Assembly: GCA_040383485.1 (NCBI GenBank) | Contig: JBEIDK010000008.1 | Coordinates: 1-48,345 of the forward strand | Direction of reading: 5' to 3' | Source of the DNA: JBEIDK01 sp040383485 | Lineage (GTDB): Bacteria > Bacteroidota > Bacteroidia > UBA4408 | Length of the DNA: 48,345 nt | Shown here: piece after piece, positions 9,618 to 18,186 of the stretch | Layout of the letters: every line of letters starts with the position of its first letter | Position numbering within the stretch: the stretch's first letter is position 1 | Position numbers and translations under genes: made by a program | Notes under the pieces: model-generated | What the model was told of the DNA's origin: nothing | Database searches by the model: none | The model's input: the letters and a program-made list of their open reading frames with translations, nothing else

Positions 9618-10118
9618 ATGCTAATTATACTTTTAGGTTTTATGGGCTCAGGTAAGTCAGCTATTGGTGCTGCCTTAGCCAAAGAACTCAACTATAATTT
9701 TCTTGATATAGACAAGGAGATTGAAAATATTGAAAGGATAACCATTAGCGAAATTTTTAATGTAAAAGGTGAAGATTATTTTAGAAAATTAGAAACCGAA
9801 CAATTGAAAAATTTAAGCTTGAAAAATAATATTGTTATTGCATCAGGTGGAGGAACTCCTTGTTTTGAAAATAATATTCAATTCATCAAAGAAAAATTTG
9901 TATCCATTTATCTTGATGTAGAAAAAGAAACGCTACTAAATAGGTTAAGAAATAATACCTCGGGAAGACCGTTATTGAATAACAATAAAGATATTAATTT
10001 AACTATTGATACTCTATTGACTAATAGAATTAAATTTTACACGCAAGCAACCTATTCAATAAAAACTTTTGATATGAGTATTCAACAAATTGTATACAAT
10101 ATCATTAAACTACTCTAA
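9618..10118 (+). CDS. aroK: Shikimate kinase
   Basis: 166 residues, the usual size. It phosphorylates shikimate at the 3-hydroxyl in the chorismate pathway, in the cytoplasm. Visible motifs are the Walker A loop GFMGSGKS (7-14), LDIDKEIE (29-36) with the shikimate-binding Asp, FRKLE with Arg56, the GGG of ASGGGTP (77-79) and the lid Arg in SGRPLL (R117). The gene begins only 13 bp after the terminator hairpin of the previous operon. Its promoter must therefore overlap the hairpin or the end of the OmpA gene, unless it depends on read-through. One base separates its stop from the ung start, so the two are probably cotranscribed. Confidence 0.95.
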   Translation: MLIILLGFMGSGKSAIGAALAKELNYNFLDIDKEIENIERITISEIFNVKGEDYFRKLETEQLKNLSLKNNIVIASGGGTPCFENNIQFIKEKFVSIYLDVEKETLLNRLRNNTSGRPLLNNNKDINLTIDTLLTNRIKFYTQATYSIKTFDMSIQQIVYNIIKLL

Positions 10119-10119
10119 A

Positions 10120-10791
10120 ATGGTAACGAATCTTTATACATGGAATTCGTTATTTGAAAATGAAACCAATAAGGAATATTACAAAAAAATATTGTTGTTT
10201 CTAGAAGACCAGAGATTAAAAAGGCTAGAAATATTTCCTTCGGAAGATAAAATATTTTTAGCGTTTAAACTTACACAACTAGAAGGTGTTAAGGTTGTTA
10301 TTTTAGGGCAAGACCCATATCATAATATAGGACAAGCAAATGGTTTGAGTTTCTCAGTTCCTGTTGGCTATAGAATTCCGCCATCATTAAAAAATATAAT
10401 AAAAGAACTTAAGGAAGATGTTAATATAAAAGACCCAACACACGGAAATCTTGAATGCTGGGCCAAGCAAGGAGTATTGCTATTGAATAGCATTCTTACA
10501 GTACAAGCCAACGAACCAGCAAGTCACAATAAAATTGGTTGGCAACTTTTTACTGACTCTGTTATTTCAGCAATTTCATCTAATCTAAATAATGTTGTTT
10601 TTATGTTTTGGGGTAACTATGCGATACAAAAATCTAAATTAGTAGATAAAGAAAAACATCTCATTTTAGAAGCTGCTCATCCTTCCCCTTTCTCAGCGCA
10701 TAGAGGCTTTTTAGGTTGTAAACACTTTTCTCAGGCCAATAATTATCTTTTAAAAAATGGTAAGGAAATAATTAATTGGAATATTATTTAG
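10120..10791 (+). CDS. ung: Uracil-DNA glycosylase
   Basis: 223 residues from the ATG at 10120. This start is preferred over an in-frame TTG at 10090 inside aroK because the family N-terminus (TWNSLFENE) follows directly. It removes uracil from DNA at the first step of base excision repair. Family 1 signatures are GQDPYH (63-68, with the water-activating Asp65), the LLN of the uracil pocket (~121-123) and HPSPFSAHRGF (187-197, with the catalytic His). The 3' end overlaps the convergent peroxidase gene by 8 bp, so no terminator fits between them. Confidence 0.96.
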   Translation: MVTNLYTWNSLFENETNKEYYKKILLFLEDQRLKRLEIFPSEDKIFLAFKLTQLEGVKVVILGQDPYHNIGQANGLSFSVPVGYRIPPSLKNIIKELKEDVNIKDPTHGNLECWAKQGVLLLNSILTVQANEPASHNKIGWQLFTDSVISAISSNLNNVVFMFWGNYAIQKSKLVDKEKHLILEAAHPSPFSAHRGFLGCKHFSQANNYLLKNGKEIINWNII

Positions 10792-11728
10792 TCTTTTTGA
10801 ATCTTCTGTCGGTGAGACTCTTCAAAAACGCCACCAAATCTATTTGTTCCTCTTTTGTAAGGTTTAACTTAGTAACCACAGAATCTCTGTTAATTGAATT
10901 AGAAACTATCTCATTAGGATTATTATAATAAGTAACAACCTCTTCAAGTGTTTTAAAAATACCATTGTGCATATAAGGTGCTGTAATTTCTATGTTTCGC
11001 AAGCCAGGCACCTTAAATAAACCAATATCTTTTTCATTCTTCGTAATCTCAAATCTTCCCTTATCAGCCATATTTGAGCCATTATATAGTCCAATATTTC
11101 TGAATTCATCATTTGTAAAGTCGGTACCACTATGGCAGTCGAAACATTTTCCTTTGCCAATAAAAATACTTTTACCACGCAAGGCAGAAGAAGAGAAACC
11201 GTTTTTCTTGTTTTTAATAAACAAATCATATTCGCTATTACTGGTCTCTAATGTCCTTTCAAATGAAGCAATAGCATCTCCTAAATTTTGTCTATTTGCT
11301 ATTGAGTTATACAATTTTATAAAATCAGCTCTATATGATTTATTAGCGTTTAATCTATTAATAGCACTATCAATGTTCAAATTCATTTCATCAGGATTTT
11401 GAATTGGACCTAAAGCCTGTTCTTCAAGTGAAGCAGCTCTACCATCAAAAAAAAACAAGGTACGAGCGCTCATATTCATTGCGGTTGGCACATTACGAGT
11501 AGTTTTTTTACCACCAACACCTAAACTAAAATCTAAAGTATCGGAAAAAGCAAACTCAGGTTTATGGCATGAAGCACAACTAATTGAGCGGTCACTAGAC
11601 AATAACTTTTCATTAAAAAGCTTTTCTCCGAGAAGTTCCTTGGTTAAATTTGAATTTGATTTTCTTAAGGTAAATGAATATATTAAAATTATTGCGAAAA
11701 GAAATAATATGAGCTTAACTATATTCAT
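10784..11728 (-). CDS. Di-heme cytochrome c peroxidase (MauG/CcpA family)
   Basis: 314 residues with an N-terminal signal or anchor segment (residues 1-20). Two c-type heme motifs are present, CASCH (51-55) and CFDCH (195-199), along with family motifs FFDGRAASLEEQA, GPIQNPDEMN and APYMHNG, where the Met is a likely distal heme ligand. Members reduce hydrogen peroxide in the periplasm using electrons from cytochromes, or oxidise other substrates (MauG-like). It is the last gene of a minus-strand run that includes cytochrome c maturation genes, which would load its hemes. It starts 3 bp after the apaG stop. The exact substrate is not readable from the sequence. Confidence 0.9.
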   Translation of the reverse strand: MNIVKLILFLFAIILIYSFTLRKSNSNLTKELLGEKLFNEKLLSSDRSISCASCHKPEFAFSDTLDFSLGVGGKKTTRNVPTAMNMSARTLFFFDGRAASLEEQALGPIQNPDEMNLNIDSAINRLNANKSYRADFIKLYNSIANRQNLGDAIASFERTLETSNSEYDLFIKNKKNGFSSSALRGKSIFIGKGKCFDCHSGTDFTNDEFRNIGLYNGSNMADKGRFEITKNEKDIGLFKVPGLRNIEITAPYMHNGIFKTLEEVVTYYNNPNEIVSNSINRDSVVTKLNLTKEEQIDLVAFLKSLTDRRFKKTK

Positions 11729-11731
11729 TAT

Positions 11732-12118
11732 TTAATTCATTCTATAAGGCACTATCAATTGAAATTCAGGAATTTTTACAGAAAATAATAATTCATCAAC
11801 TTTTCGTTGAAAGGTATAAACACCATACATTTTTCCCATATCGGAATTTAAATTACACGCACTTTCGTATGAATAAGTTTCATTTGGTATTAAACTAGGC
11901 TGTTTACCAATAACACCCTCACCTTCTACCTCAATATGTTCACCAATACTATCAATTATGTACCAATGACGGCGTAATAATTGAACTGTAAAGTCTGTCA
12001 AGTTTTCAATTGTTACTATGTAGTTGAAAAGGTGAAACTTCGTGTAAGGTATAGAAAATGCCTTATTATAGTTTGTTTCAACAACTATATTTATTCCATT
12101 AGTAACTAAATTTACCAT
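11732..12118 (-). CDS. apaG: ApaG domain protein
   Basis: 128 residues covering the whole ApaG fold. Recognisable conserved stretches are FNYIVTIENLTDFTVQLLRRHW, interrupted here as NYIVTIEN and LLRRHWYIIDS, then EGEGVIGKQPSLIP, YSYESACNL and MGKMYGVYTF. ApaG is a small fibronectin-III-like protein linked genetically to cobalt/magnesium handling and Ap4A metabolism; its biochemical role is unsettled. It lies 6 bp downstream of the GlmU-like gene and 3 bp upstream of the peroxidase gene, so it is within one transcription unit. Confidence 0.92.
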   Translation of the reverse strand: MVNLVTNGINIVVETNYNKAFSIPYTKFHLFNYIVTIENLTDFTVQLLRRHWYIIDSIGEHIEVEGEGVIGKQPSLIPNETYSYESACNLNSDMGKMYGVYTFQRKVDELLFSVKIPEFQLIVPYRMN

Positions 12119-12124
12119 TGTTGA

Positions 12125-13309
12125 TTATAATTTGCTTTTAAACAAAAATCGAAATATATCCTCCTCTACTTTATCGAAAAGTAATTTCCTTCGTTCATAA
12201 ACCTTCTTGGCCAATTCAATTGCTTTTTCAAGTTCAAATTCCTTCGTATCTTGAATACCTCCCCAAGTAAAGGAGCTTATATATTTAGCAGGAAACCCTG
12301 CTCCAAAAATATTTGACGATACTCCAACAACTGTTCCTGTATTAAACATGGTATTAATTCCACATTTTGAATGGTCACCCATAATGAGTCCACAAAATTG
12401 TAATCCGGTATTTACAAATTCTTTTTTGTTGTAATTATAAATTTGAACTAAACTATAATTGTTTTTAAGATTAGAGTTATTTGTATCTGCCCCTAAATTG
12501 CACCATTCACCAATAACTGAGTTTCCTAGAAAGCCATCGTGTGCTTTATTAGAATATCCTAAAATTACTGAGTTATTAACCTCTCCTCCAACTTTGCTGT
12601 GAATACCAATAGTAGTAGGCCCGTAAATTTTTGTCCCTAATTTCAATACTGAACCTTCGCACATAGCTAAAGCCCCTCTAACAATTGAGCCTTCCATAAT
12701 CTCAGCATTTTTGCCAATATAAATTTTACCTGTCGAAGCATTTAATATCGAACATTCTACTATTGCTCCTTTTTCTATAAAAATGTTTTCAGGTTTAATA
12801 ACCTGATTGGTATTACTGATGGTTTCAGAGATTCTTCCTTTTGTTACTAATTCAAAATCAGATTCTATTGCTTCATTATTTTTTGTAAAAATATCCCAGA
12901 CGTTATCAATATATAAAAATTCATTTTTGTATTCTAGTTTCTCAAATAAATTAATTATAGAAGATGCTTCTTGAATACTTATTGGCACAAGCTTTCCGAT
13001 ATTAGCTGCTAAAAATTTCTCTTTACTAAATAAAGATTCGCCTTGCTTTAACTCTTGAATTGCGTTTACTAAATGTTTGTCTGGACAAATACTTCCATTC
13101 ACTAATATAACATCACGGTCAATATTGCTAATGTTTGGATATTTATATTTTAAATAATCTTGTGTTATAAATCCTGCAGTTGAGGCAAGTATTTTTTCCC
13201 ATTTTTCAGTTATGGTTAAAATTCCAAACCTAATTTCTGAAACCGGTTTTGTAAAGGTAAAAGGTAATAAATTATTACGCTCAATTCCATCAATTAGTAT
13301 TAAATGCAT
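12125..13309 (-). CDS. Bacteroidota-type GlmU-like sugar nucleotidyltransferase/acetyltransferase
   Basis: 394 residues. The N-terminus (LILIDGIERNNLLPFTFTKP, then EIRFGILTITEKW) matches the alternative GlmU-like family common in Bacteroidota, with a diverged nucleotidyltransferase domain (~1-180). The C-terminal half (~180-370) shows left-handed beta-helix hexapeptide repeats, for example IYIGKNAEIMEGSIVRG and KVGGEVNNSVILGYSN. The expected role is synthesis of UDP-N-acetylglucosamine from glucosamine-1-phosphate for the cell envelope; I infer this from the family. A short gap (7 bp) separates it from ccmE upstream. The substrate could be another sugar phosphate. Confidence 0.85.
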   Translation of the reverse strand: MHLILIDGIERNNLLPFTFTKPVSEIRFGILTITEKWEKILASTAGFITQDYLKYKYPNISNIDRDVILVNGSICPDKHLVNAIQELKQGESLFSKEKFLAANIGKLVPISIQEASSIINLFEKLEYKNEFLYIDNVWDIFTKNNEAIESDFELVTKGRISETISNTNQVIKPENIFIEKGAIVECSILNASTGKIYIGKNAEIMEGSIVRGALAMCEGSVLKLGTKIYGPTTIGIHSKVGGEVNNSVILGYSNKAHDGFLGNSVIGEWCNLGADTNNSNLKNNYSLVQIYNYNKKEFVNTGLQFCGLIMGDHSKCGINTMFNTGTVVGVSSNIFGAGFPAKYISSFTWGGIQDTKEFELEKAIELAKKVYERRKLLFDKVEEDIFRFLFKSKL

Positions 13310-13316
13310 AAGAATA

Positions 13317-13709
13317 TTATTTAGCGGCTACTTCTTGACCATTATTATATTTCGAAGGGCATTTCATAAGAATTTGTGTTGCATAAAAATTATTATCACT
13401 ACCATGTTTCCCAACAATTACAACCTGTTCAGACCTTTCAAAATCCTGAGGCTTTGCCCCATTAAATAATACTTTACGCTCTTTACCATCAATGTCTTTT
13501 AGATAAAAGGAAAAAAGGTTTGCATTCTTTTCAGGGGCATACACTAGAGGCATTTCCTTATTTAGTTTTCCTACAACATGATATTCATCGTCAGGATTTT
13601 TTGCTGCTTCAGTAAAATTTGCGTATGTGCTACTATCGGCTACAGTTGTCATAATTGCACCAATAGCTATAGCAATTACTATGATGGCTATAATATGCGT
13701 TTTTTTCAT
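13317..13709 (-). CDS. ccmE: CcmE heme chaperone, CxxxY variant
   Basis: 130 residues. An N-terminal membrane anchor (5-23) is followed by an OB-fold domain with DEYHVVGKLNKE, FYLKDIDGKERKVLFNGAKP and VVIVGK. CcmE carries heme from CcmC to the heme lyase during cytochrome c maturation. Classical CcmE binds heme covalently through a His in a HxxxY motif. Here the equivalent position is Cys117 in CPSKY (117-121), so this is the CxxxY type described in some archaea and sulfate reducers. It lies 1 bp from the ccmD stop, downstream of ccmC-ccmD. Confidence 0.9.
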   Translation of the reverse strand: MKKTHIIAIIVIAIAIGAIMTTVADSSTYANFTEAAKNPDDEYHVVGKLNKEMPLVYAPEKNANLFSFYLKDIDGKERKVLFNGAKPQDFERSEQVVIVGKHGSDNNFYATQILMKCPSKYNNGQEVAAK

Positions 13710-13710
13710 T

Positions 13711-13929
13711 TTATTTATTCTTCTCTAAATTAGTTACTCTTTTATCTAGCAAAAAAAGATAAATGCTAATACATATAAAAACAATGCATAAAACACCAAC
13801 AACTATGTAAATCTTACCATTTGCTATTAATTTATCTGCCATTTCAATTTCTGATGAACTGACTGTTTGAGCATTTAGATTATTAGTAATAAAACTAATC
13901 AGTAATGCCACTATTATGTATTTCTTCAT
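13711..13929 (-). CDS. ccmD: CcmD-like small membrane protein
   Basis: 72 residues: a signal peptide (MKKYIIVALLISFITNNLNAQ), a short periplasmic stretch, one transmembrane helix (~41-60) and a charged tail (DKRVTNLEKNK). It is too short for a homology call on sequence alone. Size, topology and placement between ccmC and ccmE, with a 35 bp overlap with the ccmC end, fit the CcmD family of Bacteroidota. CcmD helps release heme-loaded CcmE from the CcmABC complex. The extra cleavable signal peptide is typical of the phylum's version. Confidence 0.75.
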   Translation of the reverse strand: MKKYIIVALLISFITNNLNAQTVSSSEIEMADKLIANGKIYIVVGVLCIVFICISIYLFLLDKRVTNLEKNK

Positions 13930-14578
13930 TTTTAATATTTAAATTTCTTATTCTAATTCCAATATTCATAATCCAAACTCCAATTAAAGTCCAACCAATA
14001 ATTGCAGGATAAAAAACCATTCTCATATTTTTATCTAAATCGTATTTTCCAAATCCAGGATTACCGCCATTTCCTGGATGAAGGCTATCAACCATTCTTG
14101 GTAAAACCATAATAAATATTATAAACATGATGTATGCAAAAATATTATATACTGCGGCAATTCTAGCTCTATTGGTTTCATCGCTAATTGAACTTCTTAA
14201 TATCTGATATGCGAAATAAAAAAGTAATGAAATTGCGGCTCCATTCAATTTTGCATCAGCAACCCACCAAGCCCCCCAAGTATATTTTGCCCATAGTGAA
14301 CCTGTAATGCATCCGGCTATTCCAAAAAGTAAACCAACTTTTGAAGCTTCATCAGCTATTATGTCATTACTAATTTTCTGATTACTGAGGTATTTTACAC
14401 TATTTACAATTGAGATGGTAAGAATAATTATCATACCAAACCACATAGTAACATGGAAATAAAGGTTACGTATAGTTTCATGAAGAATTTGCATTCTAGG
14501 CACAGGTAACAAGAAGCCTCCAATTATGGTATACAAAACCAAAACAACTGATAAAAATTTCCACCAATTTTTTTTCAT
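13895..14578 (-). CDS. ccmC: Heme exporter/handling protein CcmC (CcsA superfamily)
   Basis: 227 residues with six predicted transmembrane helices. The Trp-rich WWD-type motif is present as SLWAKYTWGAWWVADAKL (~residues 98-115). It is flanked by two conserved external His, in NLYFHVTMWFG (H42) and SLHPGNGG. CcmC presents heme to CcmE at the periplasmic face. It is the first gene of a run ccmC-ccmD-ccmE-GlmU-like-apaG-peroxidase. The other maturation genes (ccmA, ccmB, ccmF, ccmG, ccmH) are not in this window and must lie elsewhere if the system is complete. Confidence 0.92.
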   Translation of the reverse strand: MKKNWWKFLSVVLVLYTIIGGFLLPVPRMQILHETIRNLYFHVTMWFGMIIILTISIVNSVKYLSNQKISNDIIADEASKVGLLFGIAGCITGSLWAKYTWGAWWVADAKLNGAAISLLFYFAYQILRSSISDETNRARIAAVYNIFAYIMFIIFIMVLPRMVDSLHPGNGGNPGFGKYDLDKNMRMVFYPAIIGWTLIGVWIMNIGIRIRNLNIKNEEIHNSGITD

Positions 14579-14640
14579 TTTAAATCTGTGTTTGAAAACT
14601 TTAATTCCATTTTTAAATCGATAACATTTATTTAAGCTTT

Positions 14641-16659
14641 CTACCTTTTTATAAATTGTTCATACCCTTTGGTTTCACTCTTAAAGACAGGTTCAGTAAT
14701 ATCTGCATCATTCTTTTTATAAAAATTACCAAACTTAAACTCAATCATTCTATATTCATTTGCCTCATTCTTAATTCTATTTATTATTCTAGTTATTTTA
14801 AAACTTGGAAACTGCTCTTCTTCAACTGTTATTCCTTCTGGGTATTTTAGGGCCAAATCACTTAAATAAGCTTCTCGTTCCTCACGAGACATCTTACGAT
14901 TAAAATTTGCTTTTGCAATTTCCTCCGCTTCTTTTTCACTGATTATGTTGGGTTTACCATTATTCGAAGCAGAAGGATTCGATTTAAGCTGGCTAGCTTT
15001 TAATTCAGCCATTCTCTTTTTTGCCTCAGCGTCTGCCTTGGACTTTGCATCTGCTGTAGCCTTTGCTCTTGCGGCAGCTTCGGCAGCAGCTTTGGTATCA
15101 TCAAGCACCTTCTTCTTTATTGCAGCATCAATATTTGCTAGTCTTAAAGAATCTACTCTTGCCGCTTCTTCAGCATCTTTTTTCTTTTTTTCTGCTGCTA
15201 AAACTGCCGCTAAAACTGCTGCTTCAGATTCTGCTCTTTTTTTATCGGCATATTCTTTGGCAATAAGTGCATCTGCATTTGCTTTTTCTCTTGCCAACCT
15301 TTCAATTTCAAGCTGTTTATCCAATTCTAATTTCGCCTTCGCCTCTGCCTCTTCTCTTTTCTTAGTTGCTAGTGCTAGCATCGCCTTCATTTCTGCTTCT
15401 TCTTTTTCAGCTTTTTCTTGTTCTAATTTTAATTTTAACTCATTGGCCTTTCTTACCTTCTCTGCCTCTATATCGGCCAATTGTTTCTTCTTAATAGCTT
15501 CGTTCAAGAGTACTTGTGCCTTAGCATCCTCTTCTGCCTTTAACTTAGCCTCTTGCATTGCTTTTTTTTCTAGCGCCAATTTAGCTTCTTCATCAGCCAT
15601 TTGTTGTTTTTTATAGGCAGCATCTAATATAGCTTTAGCTTTCATCTCTGCTTTAGAGTTTTCTATTTCCGCTAATTTTGCAAGTCTGTCGGCCTCAGCT
15701 TTAGCTTTAGCCTCTTTTTCCATCTTATTTCTTAAGGCAGCTTCTAAAATTGCATTAGCTTCAGCTTGAGCCTTTTCTTCAAGTTTTTGTTTGTTTTCAG
15801 CATCCAACTTAGCCTTAGCAATAGCTTCAGCATCCTTTTGTGCTTGTTTTTTAGCAAGCATTTCTTCTTTTTTCACACTTTTTTCATCTTCGAAATCACC
15901 ACTTGCAACTTCTTTTTGTATTTGCTTTTTAAGCTCTTCTAATTCCTTGGCTTCTTCTAATTCCATTTCGTCAGTTTCCTTTTTAACCTTTTCATCTGGT
16001 GCAGTGCTAGCTTGAGCAATAGCAACTGCTTGCAGCATGGCTTGCTTCTGTTGTTGTTGCGCGGCCTCTATTCTTTGGGCTTCTTGTTTTTGTCTTTGCT
16101 TCAGTTCCTCGGGAGCTAACAACTTTCCATTAATTGTAGCTCTTCTTTTTTCAACTTCCATTTGTAAGGCATCTATTTGTGCTTTAATTGATTTGGTATA
16201 TTCTACATCATACGAAAAATCGTTAATATTTGGGTTATAATATATCTTACCTATTGGATTATCGAGGATTGAAATATCTAAGTTGGGAAATGGTTTAAAT
16301 AAATCTACAGTAATACCTGTTTGCCATGATATGTCTAAATTATCGGGTATATCTTTTGTTGAAATGAATAATCTTTTTGTTACGTAACCAGCTTTAGAAA
16401 CTTCAATTATATATTCTGATTGACGGATTATCTTGAAGAGAAACTTACCATTATCATCGGTTATAATACTTTGAACTACATCGCCATCTTTTAACAAAAC
16501 TACCTTTGCATTTTCAAGACTTGAAATCTCATCTTCGGTAACAGTGCCGCCAATTCCTACTAAATTACCATTTTTACTTTGAGAAAAAACATCTCTTTGA
16601 CCAAATAGTATTAGAAGAAAAATAATTAAATAACGCAGAAAATTAAAGCTCCTCAACAT
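14641..16659 (-). CDS. Exported coiled-coil protein with N-terminal carboxypeptidase-regulatory-like domain
   Basis: 672 residues. A signal peptide (~1-26, ending DVFSQ) is followed by a carboxypeptidase-regulatory-like Ig domain (~30-100, with GGTVTEDEISSLENAKVVLL). A segment at ~110-170 shares no family I recognise. A very long Ala/Lys/Glu-rich helix runs from ~175 to ~560, with recurring KAILDAAYKKQ-like and AKAKAEADRLAK-like units. A compact C-terminal domain (~580-672) contains REEREAYLSDLALKYPEG. The helix resembles the TolA central region and could span much of the periplasm. The product is probably structural, linking the outer membrane or cell wall to something internal, but no function can be assigned. 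It is monocistronic, with a 218 bp divergent region upstream. Confidence 0.8.
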   Translation of the reverse strand: MLRSFNFLRYLIIFLLILFGQRDVFSQSKNGNLVGIGGTVTEDEISSLENAKVVLLKDGDVVQSIITDDNGKFLFKIIRQSEYIIEVSKAGYVTKRLFISTKDIPDNLDISWQTGITVDLFKPFPNLDISILDNPIGKIYYNPNINDFSYDVEYTKSIKAQIDALQMEVEKRRATINGKLLAPEELKQRQKQEAQRIEAAQQQQKQAMLQAVAIAQASTAPDEKVKKETDEMELEEAKELEELKKQIQKEVASGDFEDEKSVKKEEMLAKKQAQKDAEAIAKAKLDAENKQKLEEKAQAEANAILEAALRNKMEKEAKAKAEADRLAKLAEIENSKAEMKAKAILDAAYKKQQMADEEAKLALEKKAMQEAKLKAEEDAKAQVLLNEAIKKKQLADIEAEKVRKANELKLKLEQEKAEKEEAEMKAMLALATKKREEAEAKAKLELDKQLEIERLAREKANADALIAKEYADKKRAESEAAVLAAVLAAEKKKKDAEEAARVDSLRLANIDAAIKKKVLDDTKAAAEAAARAKATADAKSKADAEAKKRMAELKASQLKSNPSASNNGKPNIISEKEAEEIAKANFNRKMSREEREAYLSDLALKYPEGITVEEEQFPSFKITRIINRIKNEANEYRMIEFKFGNFYKKNDADITEPVFKSETKGYEQFIKR

Positions 16660-16705
16660 TATTCAATTAATGATTTATTAATTAATTTATTCAAACTCTT
16701 TATTA

Positions 16706-16713
16706 CAAATTTA
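16706..16713 (-). promoter_or_regulatory. Possible -7 promoter element for the coiled-coil protein gene
   Basis: On the minus strand this reads TAAATTTG, matching the Bacteroidota -7 consensus TAnnTTTG, about 46 bp upstream of the ATG. No TTG is seen at the expected -33 position, so support is limited. Confidence 0.35.
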
Positions 16714-16837
16714 ATTTTGTGGCGAAAGTAAGCAGTTTTATTGAATAAATAGTGTTAATAATATGATTAATTTGATTAAATTATTGACAGGATTTTTAGA
16801 AATTTTTAACTGAGCCTAGATGAATAAAAAATTATTT

Positions 16838-16845
16838 TACTTTTG
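16838..16845 (+). promoter_or_regulatory. -7 promoter element of the UDP-sugar dehydrogenase gene
   Basis: TACTTTTG is an exact match to TAnnTTTG, 32 bp before the ATG at 16878. Transcription would start near 16852. A good -33 TTG is missing at the usual spacing. Confidence 0.5.
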
Positions 16846-16877
16846 CACACTTTTTAAAGTTTAAAACAAACAATATT

Positions 16878-18167
16878 ATGATTCATCAGCTATTAAACAA
16901 AGAATCTAAACTTGCTGTGATTGGCCTCGGTTATGTTGGCTTACCTATTGCATTGGCATTTGCAAAAAAAATAAAAGTTATTGGTTTTGATATTAATCAA
17001 ACAAGGGTTGATATGATGCGCAATAAAATTGATCCTAGTGAAGAATTATCGTCTGCTGATTTCGATGGTTGCGATATTGAATTTACTGCGAGTATTGATG
17101 AGCTTAAAAAGGCTAACTTTTTTATTGTTGCAGTGCCAACACCAATTGATGAACATAATTTACCAGACTTAAAACCTCTCTTAGGAGCTTCAACTACAGT
17201 TGGAAAAGCTTTAAAGAAAGGAGATTATGTTGTTTTTGAATCAACAGTTTATCCAGGCTGTACTGAAGAAGATTGTATACCTGTTCTTGAAGCTCAATCG
17301 GGCTTGAAGTTCAAAACTGATTTCAAAGTAGGTTATTCTCCCGAAAGAATTAATCCTGGTGATAAAGAACATACAATAACTAAAATATTAAAAGTAGTTT
17401 CTGGATGTGACGAAGAAAGCTTAGATGTTATTGCTAAGACATATGAAATTATAGTTGAACCAGGCGTACATCGTGCAACTACCATTAAGGTTGCGGAAGC
17501 TGCTAAAATTATTGAAAATACGCAGCGTGATGTCAATATTGCTTTAATGAATGAATTGTCAATCATATTTAATAAGATGGGCATAAATACATTTGAGGTG
17601 CTTGAAGCAGCAGGTACTAAATGGAACTTTTTAAGATTTATGCCTGGCTTAGTAGGTGGTCATTGCATTGGAGTAGACCCTTATTACTTAACACATAAAG
17701 CTGAAAGCCTTGGGTATCATGCACAAATTATAAATAGCGGACGTTTTATTAACGATAGCATGGGAGAATATATTGCAAAACAAACTGTTCAAAAAATGAT
17801 TGCCGCCAAAAAAGACATGAACAAATCTACTGTTCTTGTTATGGGTGCTACATTTAAGGAAGATGTTAGTGATATTAGAAACTCAAAGGTGGCTGATGTA
17901 ATTAAAGAATTGAAGAATTTTGGATTAAATGTTGAAGTTGTTGATCCATATGCAAGTTCAGAAGATTTGAAACATGAATATGGATTTGAATTAACCTCAA
18001 ACCCTGGCAAAAATTATGATGCTGTTTTAGTAGCTGTTAATCACAAGCCTTATAAAGATTTAGATGAAACATATTTTAAATCAATTTCTAATGAAGGAGC
18101 TATTTTGGTAGATTTAAAAGGTTTATATAGAGGTAAAATAAAAGATTTAACATACTGGAGTTTATAA
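16878..18167 (+). CDS. Nucleotide-sugar dehydrogenase (TviB/WbpA-type UDP-N-acetylhexosamine dehydrogenase)
   Basis: 429 residues. It oxidises C6 of a UDP-hexose or UDP-N-acetylhexosamine to the uronic acid using two NAD+, feeding capsule, O-antigen or exopolysaccharide synthesis. An N-terminal Rossmann motif GLGYVGLP (16-23) is followed by VPTPID (86-91), ESTVYPGCTEEDC (121-133), SPERINPGD (154-162) and the catalytic Cys263 in GGHCIGVDPYY. The PTPID, STVYPG and ERINPGD wording is that of the TviB/WbpA branch that prefers N-acetylated sugars, rather than plain UDP-glucose dehydrogenase. It stands alone here with its own promoter and terminator, away from any obvious polysaccharide cluster. 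Confidence 0.9.
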   Translation: MIHQLLNKESKLAVIGLGYVGLPIALAFAKKIKVIGFDINQTRVDMMRNKIDPSEELSSADFDGCDIEFTASIDELKKANFFIVAVPTPIDEHNLPDLKPLLGASTTVGKALKKGDYVVFESTVYPGCTEEDCIPVLEAQSGLKFKTDFKVGYSPERINPGDKEHTITKILKVVSGCDEESLDVIAKTYEIIVEPGVHRATTIKVAEAAKIIENTQRDVNIALMNELSIIFNKMGINTFEVLEAAGTKWNFLRFMPGLVGGHCIGVDPYYLTHKAESLGYHAQIINSGRFINDSMGEYIAKQTVQKMIAAKKDMNKSTVLVMGATFKEDVSDIRNSKVADVIKELKNFGLNVEVVDPYASSEDLKHEYGFELTSNPGKNYDAVLVAVNHKPYKDLDETYFKSISNEGAILVDLKGLYRGKIKDLTYWSL

Positions 18168-18186
18168 TTTAATAACAATAGCAAAC

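Noticed and set aside
10090..10119. TTG start ten codons upstream for ung
   Set aside because: It lies inside aroK, and the ATG at 10120, one base after the aroK stop, gives a normal family N-terminus.
10992..11402. 136-codon plus-strand ORF
   Set aside because: It lies wholly antisense to the peroxidase gene, whose heme motifs fix the coding strand.
14945..15616. 223-codon plus-strand ORF, Ala/Ser/Phe-rich
   Set aside because: It is the antisense of the Ala/Lys/Glu-rich coiled coil; such low-complexity helices leave long open antisense frames.
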